Source: an uncultured Clostridia bacterium
GTDB taxonomy: Bacteria > Bacillota_A > Clostridia > UMGS1840 > HGM11507
DNA length: 5,345 nt
Assembly: GCA_934403665.1 (NCBI GenBank)
Contig: CAKRUL010000118.1
Location: forward strand, 1 to 5,345
Reading direction: 5' to 3'
Part shown: piece after piece, positions 1-5,345 of the stretch
Numbering within the stretch: the stretch's first letter is position 1
Layout: each line of letters begins with the position of its first letter
Made by a program: the position numbers and the translations under genes
Notes under the pieces: model-generated
Seen by the model: only the letters and a program-made list of their open reading frames with translations
Told to the model about the DNA's origin: nothing
The model's database searches: none

Positions 1-897
1 GCGTTGAAGAGCATAGATTCTGCGTTTAAAAGCAAGCTGGATGCAAAATGGGCGGAGATCAAAAATGTAAACGGAACTTCGGTTTCCGATTCACAAGACA
101 TCTTGAAAGCAATCATTGACGCTTTCAATAACGGTTCTGTTTCCAAAGAACTGCGGGATGTTAAGAATGTATTTCAGCCAATGGGGATTTATACTCCTCT
201 GAAAACGCCGACCAACACGCCGAAACCCACGAAAACTCCAAGCGGTAGCGGTAGCGGCAGCATCTATATTCCTTCCGAGACAACCACACCGGCTCCTAAA
301 GTTACCGTCAGCCCGGTTCCGGCACCTCAGCCGGCCGGAGCAAATGAGGTTGCACCGGATATGACAGAACATTGGGCAAAAGATTATGTGAGTGCTGTCC
401 AGAAGATGAACCTGTTTATCGGTGATGAGAACGGATATTTCCATCCGGACAATGGTCTCACCAGACAGGAAGCCGCAATCATTATGGTAAGAGCTCTCGG
501 TCTGGAAAACAAAGAAGTGACCCAGAAAGTAGAATTTATCGACATTTATACCATTGATGACTGGGCAATGAAATACGTTAAATTGTCTGTTGAATACGGT
601 ATCTTTAAAGGATATGGGGACAAGACCTTCAAACCGCACGAAATTATCTCCAGAGAGCAGTTTGTGGCGATTACGGAACGTGCATTGCGCGGAACGGATC
701 AGGGAGAAAAGAACCTCGGATTTGCGGATGGCAGTGCAATCAGTGACTGGGCAAAAGCAGCGGTGAAAAACGCCGTTGATGCGAATATCATTCAGGGCTA
801 CGAAGATAATACCTTCCGTCCGGACAAGCCTGTCACTCGTGCAGAAGCTGCTAAGATTCTGTATTCCGGAATGTATGCGTACGGCAAAATCAAATAA
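1..897 (+). CDS. SLH-domain cell-surface protein, C-terminal part (5' partial)
   Basis: This is the C-terminal 298 codons of a protein whose start lies upstream: the frame is open through base 1, and the TTG at base 4 has no visible ribosome binding site. Numbering from that TTG, residues 1-60 are a mixed polar stretch I do not recognise. Residues 64-118 are a low-complexity spacer rich in Pro, Thr and Ser with a short Gly-Ser run, typical of wall-spanning linkers. Three SLH repeats follow at about 119-166, 177-227 and 238-290. Each has the conserved Trp (W124, W187, W249) and a version of the TRAE motif (LTRQE 152-156, ISREQ 215-219, VTRAE 277-281). SLH triplets bind secondary cell-wall polymers, usually pyruvylated, and anchor exported proteins non-covalently to the envelope. 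Whatever this protein anchors is encoded upstream, so its enzymatic or structural role is unknown. The stop codon is followed by a strong terminator, so it ends its transcription unit. Confidence 0.93.
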   Translation, partial: ALKSIDSAFKSKLDAKWAEIKNVNGTSVSDSQDILKAIIDAFNNGSVSKELRDVKNVFQPMGIYTPLKTPTNTPKPTKTPSGSGSGSIYIPSETTTPAPKVTVSPVPAPQPAGANEVAPDMTEHWAKDYVSAVQKMNLFIGDENGYFHPDNGLTRQEAAIIMVRALGLENKEVTQKVEFIDIYTIDDWAMKYVKLSVEYGIFKGYGDKTFKPHEIISREQFVAITERALRGTDQGEKNLGFADGSAISDWAKAAVKNAVDANIIQGYEDNTFRPDKPVTRAEAAKILYSGMYAYGKIK

Positions 898-916
898 AGC
901 GAATTATGAAAAAAGC

Positions 917-949
917 AAAGCGCCTTGCATGAGAATGCAGGGCGCTTTT
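917..949 (+). terminator. Rho-independent terminator of the SLH gene
   Basis: Bases 917-930 pair with 935-948 as a 14-bp stem with a single G-U pair (925-940). It is closed by a GAGA tetraloop of the GNRA class and runs into a short T run ending at 949. It lies 20 bases after the SLH stop codon. The A-run at 909-914 on the other side could let it work weakly in reverse, but no minus-strand gene ends here. Confidence 0.9.
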
Positions 950-1026
950 GGTATTGGGTTCCGAGAATTCCAGCGGAGAAGGGATATGGATGTAACCTTC
1001 CGCATATCTGTTTTCCTGTAAAACCA

Positions 1027-1055
1027 TTTACAAAATTGATTTTATGTGATAAAAT
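1027..1055 (+). promoter_or_regulatory. Sigma-A-type promoter of thrS
   Basis: The -35 box TTTACA (1027-1032) and the -10 box TAAAAT (1050-1055) each match consensus at five of six positions and are exactly 17 bases apart. A TG one base upstream of the -10 box (1047-1048) makes it an extended -10. The expected start is around 1061-1063, just before the T-box Stem I. The stretch between the SLH terminator and this promoter (950-1026) has no gene, only a weak 6-bp hairpin (983-988 with 1003-1008). Confidence 0.82.
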
Positions 1056-1061
1056 ATGCAC

Positions 1062-1324
1062 AGAATAAGAAAAGCTTTGACGGAAAGAGTAACGATTGTA
1101 AATCATCAAGAGAGAGAAACGTTTTGCTGTAAGTTTCTTATGGGGAGCAATTGCGAAAACCATTCCTGAGCTGTAATGCCGAACGGATAGTAAGCATTAC
1201 CGTATTCCTGCGTAAAAGGATAAGATTTGTTAGAATCTGAGTGAAAAATCAAGGTGGAACCGTGCAATAGAGTTTATGCACCCTTGACAGTATGGCGATT
1301 GCTGTATTGTCAGGGGTGTTTTTT
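1062..1324 (+). promoter_or_regulatory. T-box riboswitch, threonine specifier ACC
   Basis: This leader senses the charging state of tRNA-Thr by transcription antitermination. In Stem I, GGAA 1082-1085 pairs with TTCC 1163-1166, and 1093-1098 pairs with 1148-1153. They flank a specifier loop with AGAGTAA on the 5' side (1086-1092) and the codon ACC (1159-1161) followed by A1162 on the 3' side. The distal part shows the AGAGAG bulge motif (1111-1116 region) and a GCTGTAA apical loop (1126-1132, a GNTGNRA type) on a short AGAAAC/GTTTCT stem. Two further hairpins follow: 1173-1179 with 1194-1200, and 1223-1227 with 1234-1238. The T-box proper is AGGTGGAACCGTGC (1252-1265). The antiterminator pairs 1250-1254 with 1282-1286 and 1262-1266 with 1277-1281 around the bulge TGGAACC (1255-1261), where TGGA should bind the uncharged tRNA acceptor end. 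Coordinates of the 5' end are estimated from the promoter. Confidence 0.96.
1279..1324 (+). terminator. T-box regulated terminator upstream of thrS
   Basis: Bases 1279-1296 pair with 1301-1318 as an 18-bp stem with a few G-U pairs and a GATT loop, followed by six T residues (1319-1324). Its 5' arm includes 1279-1286, which the antiterminator also needs, so the two folds exclude each other. With charged tRNA-Thr the terminator should form and stop transcription before thrS; with uncharged tRNA-Thr the gene is read. Confidence 0.94.
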
Positions 1325-1365
1325 CTTATTCAGAATTCTATCTCAATCCAAAGGAGCGATACAAA

Positions 1366-3129
1366 ATGAAAGTAATTTATCGTGATGGAACGGTAAAAGA
1401 ATGTGTGGCGGTGGAGGAATTGCACATCATAAGGCATACTGCGGCGCATATCATGGCACAGGCAATTAAGAGGTTATACCCACACGCCGATTTTGCTTAC
1501 GGACCGGCAACAGAAAAGGGGTTTTATTACGACGTGGATTTGGGCGGCACGAAACTCTCCGATGAAGATTTACAGAACATTGAAAAAGAAATGAAAAAAA
1601 TCGTTCAAGAAAATTTACCGATAAAGCCCTCCATTCTTCCGCGCCAAGAGGCAATTACACTGATGAAAAGCAGAGGCGAAAAATATAAGGCGGAACATAT
1701 TGGTGATTTAGATGAAAATGCCGCAATCAGTTTTTATACGCAAGGGGAATATGTTGATATGTGTGTCGGACCGCACTTGTGTTATACAAAGGCATTGAAG
1801 GCGTTTAAGATTATGGGGCAGTCGGGTGCATATTGGAAAAATGATAAAAACAATACCATGCTGACGCGTATCAATGGCATTGCATTCCGAACAAAACAGG
1901 AGCTTGATGACTACCTTCTGCTTTTGGAAGAAGCCGAAAAAAGAGACCATCGAAAAATAGGCAAAGAAATGGGATTGTTTATGCTGAATGAGGAAGCACC
2001 GGGATTTCCTTTCTTTTTGCCGAAAGGGATGGCTCTGAAAAACGCTTTAATGGATTATTGGCGCGATATTCATACAAGAGAAAACTATGTTGAAGTATCC
2101 ACACCTCTTATTATGAACAGACATTTATGGGAAACAAGCGGTCATTGGGATCATTATAAAGACAATATGTATTCTACTGTGATTGACAAAGAACCCTATT
2201 GTGTGAAACCGATGAACTGTCCCGGCGGAGTGCTGGTGTATGCGTCAAAACCGCATAGCTATCGTGAACTTCCTTTACGCGTGGGAGAGCTTGGGTTGGT
2301 TCACAGACATGAATTAAAAGGGGCGTTGCACGGATTGTTTCGCGTTCGTTGTTTTACGCAGGATGATGCACATATTTTTATGCGCAGAGAACAAATCACG
2401 GATGAAATTGTAGGGGTTGTTCACCTCATCCATGAAGTTTATACAAAATTCGGTTTCAAGTATTTTGTGGAATTGTCTACCCGTCCTGAGGACAGTATGG
2501 GAAAGGATGAAGATTGGGAAGCTGCCACAAACGGACTGAAAAATGCACTTGAAAAATTAAATCTTCCATATGTCATCAATGAGGGAGACGGCGCTTTTTA
2601 TGGCCCGAAAATAGACTTCCACCTGGAGGATTCTCTCGGAAGAACCTGGCAGTGCGGAACCATTCAGCTTGACTTTCAAATGCCTCTTAATTTTGATTTG
2701 GAATATGTTGATGAAAACGGAGAGAAGCAAACGCCTATTATGATACACAGAGTCTGCTTCGGCTCTATGGAAAGGTTTATAGGTATCATTACGGAACATT
2801 TTGCCGGAAAATTTCCTGTATGGCTTGCTCCGACACAGGCAAAGGTGCTTTTGGTTTCGGAAAAATATGCGGAATATGGAAACAAAGTGTATGACGCACT
2901 CCGCCATGCAAAAGTCAGATGTGAGATGGATGACAGGAATGAAAAAATCGGATATATGATCCGGGAAGCACAAGTCGTTGACAGGGTTCCGTATATGGTG
3001 GTGATCGGATCACGAGAAGCAGAAAACGGAACGGTATCTGTTCGTAATCGTGATACGGCAGAAACCGTCTCAATGACGTTGGAGGAATTTGTTGCAAAGA
3101 TCACGCAGGAGATCAGCACAAGAAAATAA
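1366..3129 (+). CDS. thrS: Threonyl-tRNA synthetase, short form lacking most of the TGS domain
   Basis: This cytoplasmic class II enzyme activates threonine and charges tRNA-Thr. The ATG at 1366 follows AAGGAG (1351-1356) by nine bases. The T-box terminator directly upstream leaves no room for a longer protein. The editing domain (about 20-190) keeps both zinc/catalytic motifs, H24-x3-H28 and C133-x3-H137, which clear mischarged Ser-tRNA-Thr. The catalytic core (about 200-480) has motif 1 around PLIM (247-250) and W255, motif 2 with R314-H315-E316 and R326, and motif 3 GSMER (466-470). The zinc ligands that recognise threonine are C285, H336 and H461. The anticodon-binding domain (about 485-587) contains EKIGYMIREAQ (526-536). 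At 587 residues it is about 50-60 shorter than the common bacterial enzyme (roughly 640). The deficit is N-terminal: only the first strand pair of TGS remains (1-19) before the editing domain begins. All catalytic residues are intact, so I judge it active. I recall TGS-less forms in some clostridia. Confidence 0.97.
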   Translation: MKVIYRDGTVKECVAVEELHIIRHTAAHIMAQAIKRLYPHADFAYGPATEKGFYYDVDLGGTKLSDEDLQNIEKEMKKIVQENLPIKPSILPRQEAITLMKSRGEKYKAEHIGDLDENAAISFYTQGEYVDMCVGPHLCYTKALKAFKIMGQSGAYWKNDKNNTMLTRINGIAFRTKQELDDYLLLLEEAEKRDHRKIGKEMGLFMLNEEAPGFPFFLPKGMALKNALMDYWRDIHTRENYVEVSTPLIMNRHLWETSGHWDHYKDNMYSTVIDKEPYCVKPMNCPGGVLVYASKPHSYRELPLRVGELGLVHRHELKGALHGLFRVRCFTQDDAHIFMRREQITDEIVGVVHLIHEVYTKFGFKYFVELSTRPEDSMGKDEDWEAATNGLKNALEKLNLPYVINEGDGAFYGPKIDFHLEDSLGRTWQCGTIQLDFQMPLNFDLEYVDENGEKQTPIMIHRVCFGSMERFIGIITEHFAGKFPVWLAPTQAKVLLVSEKYAEYGNKVYDALRHAKVRCEMDDRNEKIGYMIREAQVVDRVPYMVVIGSREAENGTVSVRNRDTAETVSMTLEEFVAKITQEISTRK

Positions 3130-3130
3130 C

Positions 3131-3175
3131 GATAGAAGTTTCACTGTTGGTCATTCTATCAAATGAGTGTTTTTT
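3131..3175 (+). terminator. Possible terminator of thrS
   Basis: Directly after the thrS stop, GATAGAA (3131-3137) pairs perfectly with TTCTATC (3154-3160). An alternative fold pairs CACT 3142-3145 with AGTG 3166-3169 and CATT 3152-3155 with AATG 3162-3165, leading straight into six T residues (3170-3175). The second fold has the correct geometry for termination but contains a six-base bulge. The first is a better stem but lies ten bases from the T run. The two folds share bases and cannot coexist. Termination here is likely, but which fold does it is uncertain. Confidence 0.45.
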
Positions 3176-3379
3176 CCTCTGTTGTGCGGACATTTTTGAT
3201 GCGCAAACGGAGCGTGCAAAAGGTTTCAGAAATCAAATCAAGCCGCAGCCATCGTGAAAGCAGCATTATCATAAAGGTAAGGGAAAACACAATGCCTCTC
3301 TTTTCAAAAGCCGAAGGCAGAACAGGGAAGGAGCACGGCACAAAGCATCCGTTTGTTGTAACGCTCATAAGAAGCACTG
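3176..3379. other. Convergent intergenic stretch, content unexplained
   Basis: This is the gap between the converging thrS and minus-strand membrane-protein genes. Reading frames of 70-77 codons span it on both strands (3163-3396 plus, 3159-3383 minus). Neither has a ribosome binding site or a product I recognise, so I do not call a gene. The minus-strand frame contains an ATG at 3368-3366 and reads to a stop near 3159. Small hairpins are present (CTTTT/AAAAG at 3299-3309, GCC/GGC at 3310-3318), but no convincing terminator for the minus-strand cluster. It could be a decayed gene, an untranslated RNA, or a repeat copied elsewhere in the genome. Confidence 0.4.
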
Positions 3380-3892
3380 TCAATTTCTTTTTTTGAGTTT
3401 TCCCTTCACTTGATTGTGATAGTAAGAAAGCAGCATACTCAAGGCATAATCATATACGCACAAAAGAGCAACTCCTCCGATTCCATACAGCCACACGGGA
3501 AATTTTGAGGGAATGGGGAGGAAAAGAACAAAATGAAACAGTAATAAAAGCAAAACAGATATTGCGGCGAAGAACAATATTTTGATCATCCATTCCAGCC
3601 GCAATCGGTTGAGCCGCTCAATCAGGCATTTGACAACAGGGTAATACCCCAGAACCAGAACAAATTCCCAAAAGACAGCGGCATTCCCGGAAACAAGCAA
3701 AAAGCCGAAGGCGGAAATCGCAAGATAGGCTAAAAGCGCACATCCCAAACCGCACTCCATCACAGTCAATGCGACACACGCGGATGCTGCGCAGAGCAGC
3801 GTCACGGTTCCGTAGGGGAGCATATTTGTCAAAAACAGAAACACAGTACCCAAAGCAACAAACATTGCCGTAAGCGTGATTTTTCGGGTCAT
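3380..3892 (-). CDS. Small integral membrane protein, about six helices, function unknown
   Basis: This encodes a 170-residue, very hydrophobic protein. The ATG (3892-3890) is preceded on the minus strand by AGGGAGGAGAAT, a strong ribosome binding site. Likely membrane segments lie at about 5-24, 28-45, 47-66, 71-90, 103-125 and 132-155. The loop at 91-100 and the tail (161-170, ending LKKRN) are basic, which favours a cytoplasmic C-terminus. There is no cleavable signal peptide. Size, helix count and the start MTRKITLTAMFVALG recall substrate-binding (S) subunits of ECF vitamin transporters, but I see no subfamily signature, and the motif GYYPVVKCLIERL (82-94) fits none I can name. It lies 13 bases after the J-domain gene, with its ribosome binding site in that gap, so the two should be co-transcribed and perhaps translationally coupled. 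The frame is intact and has the composition of a real membrane protein, so I am sure of the gene but not of its role. Confidence 0.85.
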   Translation of the reverse strand: MTRKITLTAMFVALGTVFLFLTNMLPYGTVTLLCAASACVALTVMECGLGCALLAYLAISAFGFLLVSGNAAVFWEFVLVLGYYPVVKCLIERLNRLRLEWMIKILFFAAISVLLLLLFHFVLFLPIPSKFPVWLYGIGGVALLCVYDYALSMLLSYYHNQVKGKLKKRN

Positions 3893-3905
3893 ATTCTCCT
3901 CCCTA

Positions 3906-4499
3906 TTAACAACAGCTGATTAAATCGCCGCCCATGCATTCACAACAGCAGTCAGCACAAATCAGCTTGGTGCAACAGTCGCATTCGGTGTTTCTGCCAT
4001 ACCCGCTCATATCGCCGACGTTCCGATAGGAGTTCACTCTTTGATTCAGCTGTGCAAGCGTATTGCGGTATTCAAAGTTTTGCGGATCCATGCGCACAGC
4101 TGTATTCAGATGGTTCACGGCGCGGTCAAACCAACCGCGCTGAATGGCGATGATTCCTTTCAAATAATGCCATTCTGCGGTTTGCTCTGTCATGCTGTCC
4201 AAAAGTTGTTCGGCTTCGGTGATCCGGCCGGCTTGAATCAGCTGACGGATATTCGCAAATCCGGGATTTCCGCTGTAAGAGTTGTATTGGGAGAAATCGG
4301 AACTTGTGCTTCTTCCTTTTTGATTCATTAACATATGATAGGCCTCATTGACCTCTTTTAATTTCTCTTCCGCCAAATCCGACAAAGGATTGTTTGCATA
4401 CTGATCCGGATGATATTTTTTGACCAGATCCTTATAGGCTTTTTTGATGGTTTCTTCGTCTGCCCCCTGAGGGACACCTAAAACTTCATATGGATTCAT
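3906..4499 (-). CDS. J-domain (DnaJ-like) protein with TPR segment and Cys-rich tail
   Basis: This is a 197-residue protein. The start chosen is ATG 4499-4497, because AAAGGAG lies just upstream and the J domain begins at once. An in-frame ATG at 4565 would add 22 residues unrelated to the family. Residues 1-60 form a J domain with helix II basic ([11 protein letters not shown], 19-29), the HPD tripeptide at 30-32, and a helix ending NEAYHMLM (51-58). HPD is the element that stimulates the ATPase of DnaK-type Hsp70. After a Ser/Tyr-rich linker (62-80), residues 82-141 are helical. Residues 108-141 match the TPR pattern closely, with G115, A127, L131, A134 and P139 at the expected spacing. The tail (173-197) has ten cysteines in 25 residues (173, 175, 176, 181, 184-186, 188, 196, 197) and ends in CC. 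This is not the DnaJ zinc finger of four CxxCxGxG repeats, so it is not the housekeeping dnaJ. It sits between the DUF5685 gene and the membrane-protein gene. The Cys tail may bind metal or be a target for acylation or redox control; this is inference. Confidence 0.93.
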   Translation of the reverse strand: MNPYEVLGVPQGADEETIKKAYKDLVKKYHPDQYANNPLSDLAEEKLKEVNEAYHMLMNQKGRSTSSDFSQYNSYSGNPGFANIRQLIQAGRITEAEQLLDSMTEQTAEWHYLKGIIAIQRGWFDRAVNHLNTAVRMDPQNFEYRNTLAQLNQRVNSYRNVGDMSGYGRNTECDCCTKLICADCCCECMGGDLISCC

Positions 4500-4513
4500 T
4501 GATTTCTCCTTTT

Positions 4514-4529
4514 GGCAGAGCTTTCTGCC
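4514..4529 (-). promoter_or_regulatory. Leader hairpin just before the J-domain gene ribosome binding site
   Basis: On the minus strand GGCAGA (4529-4524) pairs perfectly with TCTGCC (4519-4514) around an AAGC loop. It ends about four bases before the AAAGGAG site of the J-domain gene. No T run follows in the direction of transcription, so it is not a minus-strand terminator. It could be an mRNA-stabilising or processing structure between two cistrons. Its function is inferred from position only. Confidence 0.4.
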
Positions 4530-4581
4530 GGTCTTTTTCTTAATACTGTATGAAAACACGTCCATTCAACATTGCAGAAGC

Positions 4582-5345
4582 TCAAGACTCGACAGCTGTT
4601 TTGGAGTCTTGAATGGTTACCTTGTCCAGCGCGCTCCGCAGTCCCAAATAAACAACGTTTTCAATAATGGGGCGATAACGCCGGAATGGAATCAGTTCAA
4701 AGCTTTTTGCGATCGCATCCAGTGTTAAAGTCAAAGAAAAGCGATAGGTTTCTTTGACTCTGGAATAGAAAGTGTCAATCGGTTCTCCTTTTTTTCTTTC
4801 CTTGAGCAGAATCGGATTGTAGTTGTGATGCTTGTCATCTTCGGGAATGTCTTGAAAAGCATCGATGATATAAATAAAACGTCCCAGCTGATAACCGAAG
4901 ACTCCCAGCGCTTTTTTCTCCGATTCCGTTAAAGAAAGATAAGAAGGCGTGAAAAGGCATTCCAAAATCTTCGCAAAGCAGTCGGCAACTCGGTCAATAT
5001 CATCGCAATGTTGTTTTTCCAAACGGTTCAATTCTTTTAATTGTGTTTCAATCAGACTGTATTCCTGCGCATATGCCTTTCTGCATTTTTTTAACTGTCT
5101 TTTATAAAAAAGAATGGCACAAATGCTCTTGATGCTTTTTAAATCGTTGTAGTCATCTATCAGTTTGAAATAAGTTACAATCACACTCATATACGCCGCA
5201 TAAGAAAGCGCCTGCTCGTCATACGAGACCGGGCGTTTCGCAAAGGGATGGGCAATGCAGTGCTCCTGCCGGACATCCGTTATTTCCGCGGACATCGCTC
5301 CCATGGCAAGGGCTAAAAAAGCAAAATCATAATTAAGCCCCATGC
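4582..5345 (-). CDS. DUF5685-family protein, N-terminus outside the window
   Basis: The frame is open to the window edge. The ATG at 5343-5341 is internal by comparison with the family, whose members as I remember them have some 45 more N-terminal residues including a CGLC motif. Numbering from that Met, the family features visible are the NYDF-FLAL start (4-11), CxxHP (C29, H32, P33), TYFKLIDDYNDL (57-68), and LGRFIYIIDAFQDIPEDD (153-170) followed by NYNP (174-177). The protein is predicted mostly alpha-helical and soluble, without signal peptide or membrane segment in the visible part. Conserved aspartates D63, D64, D67 and D161, D165, D169 form two clusters about 100 residues apart. This resembles the metal-binding motif pair of squalene/phytoene synthase-type isoprenoid synthases, though no activity is known to me. 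It is the first visible gene of the minus-strand cluster and ends 82 bases before the J-domain gene. Family assignment is from memory and fairly firm; the enzyme idea is inference. Confidence 0.85.
   Translation of the reverse strand, partial: MGLNYDFAFLALAMGAMSAEITDVRQEHCIAHPFAKRPVSYDEQALSYAAYMSVIVTYFKLIDDYNDLKSIKSICAILFYKRQLKKCRKAYAQEYSLIETQLKELNRLEKQHCDDIDRVADCFAKILECLFTPSYLSLTESEKKALGVFGYQLGRFIYIIDAFQDIPEDDKHHNYNPILLKERKKGEPIDTFYSRVKETYRFSLTLTLDAIAKSFELIPFRRYRPIIENVVYLGLRSALDKVTIQDSKTAVES

Noticed and set aside
983..1008. Hairpin GATATG/CATATC followed by TGTTTT as a second terminator
   Set aside because: The stem is only six AT-rich base pairs around a large loop, and a far stronger terminator already lies at 917-949.
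91..1163. Antisense and overlapping frames at 91-639 (-), 776-1021 (+) and 798-1163 (-)
   Set aside because: They lie over the SLH repeats, the terminator and the T-box, have no domain resemblance, and are explained by these features.
1466..3119. Minus-strand frames within thrS (1466-1654, 1708-1950, 2557-2973, 2676-3119, 2915-3097)
   Set aside because: They are shadows of a fully conserved synthetase gene, without ribosome binding sites or recognisable products.
3159..3396. Overlapping small reading frames on both strands after thrS
   Set aside because: Neither has a ribosome binding site or a recognisable product, and they cover the same bases in opposite directions. Kept only as an unexplained stretch.
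3307..3712. Shared 13-base string AAAAGCCGAAGGC at 3307 and near 3700
   Set aside because: There are only two copies, in different frames and contexts, with no similarity in the flanks. Chance is the simplest explanation.
4041..4331. Plus-strand frame of 96 codons opposite the J-domain gene
   Set aside because: It is antisense to a well-supported gene and has no family resemblance.
4514..4540. Plus-strand terminator (GGCAGA/TCTGCC then GGTCTTTTT)
   Set aside because: No plus-strand gene ends anywhere near it. The hairpin makes more sense as a leader element of the minus-strand J-domain gene.
4500..4565. Longer start for the J-domain gene at ATG 4565-4563
   Set aside because: The 22 extra residues do not belong to the J domain. 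A strong AAAGGAG lies right before ATG 4499, and the extension would place the leader hairpin inside coding sequence.

Overview
The window reads as part of a chromosome from a low-to-moderate GC Gram-positive anaerobe of the class Clostridia, probably close to the Ruminococcaceae/Oscillospiraceae. The basis is a surface protein with S-layer homology repeats, a complete threonine T-box leader, strong AGGAG-type ribosome binding sites, and a DUF5685 / J-domain gene pair that I know mainly from clostridial genomes. The taxonomic call is inference from gene content. No phage, transposon, CRISPR or tRNA signature is visible.

Layout. Bases 1-897 (+) are the C-terminal part of a cell-surface protein: a Pro/Thr/Ser-rich spacer followed by three SLH repeats, closed by a strong intrinsic terminator (917-949). 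Bases 1027-1365 are a control region: a near-consensus extended -10 promoter, then a T-box riboswitch that can be read almost base by base (specifier ACC = Thr, TGGAACC antiterminator bulge, competing terminator). It drives thrS (1366-3129, +), a threonyl-tRNA synthetase of 587 residues that lacks nearly all of the usual N-terminal TGS domain but keeps the editing, catalytic and anticodon-binding domains. A 250-base convergent gap (3130-3379) follows, with a possible thrS terminator at its start and otherwise unexplained sequence.

Bases 3380-5345 are a minus-strand cluster, transcribed from high to low coordinates: a DUF5685-family protein (N-terminus outside the window), a J-domain/TPR protein with a tail holding ten cysteines, and a small membrane protein of about six helices. 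The last two are 13 bases apart and surely co-transcribed; 81 bases containing a perfect hairpin separate the first two. None of the three has a function I can name.

How the genes work together. Uncharged tRNA-Thr should open the T-box and raise ThrRS. The minus-strand trio is the most interesting part. The DUF5685 protein carries two Asp-rich motifs about 100 residues apart whose spacing and surroundings resemble the squalene/phytoene synthase type of class I isoprenoid synthase. With a putative co-chaperone and a membrane protein beside it, it may form an undescribed membrane- or lipid-related system. This is a hypothesis, not a demonstrated function.
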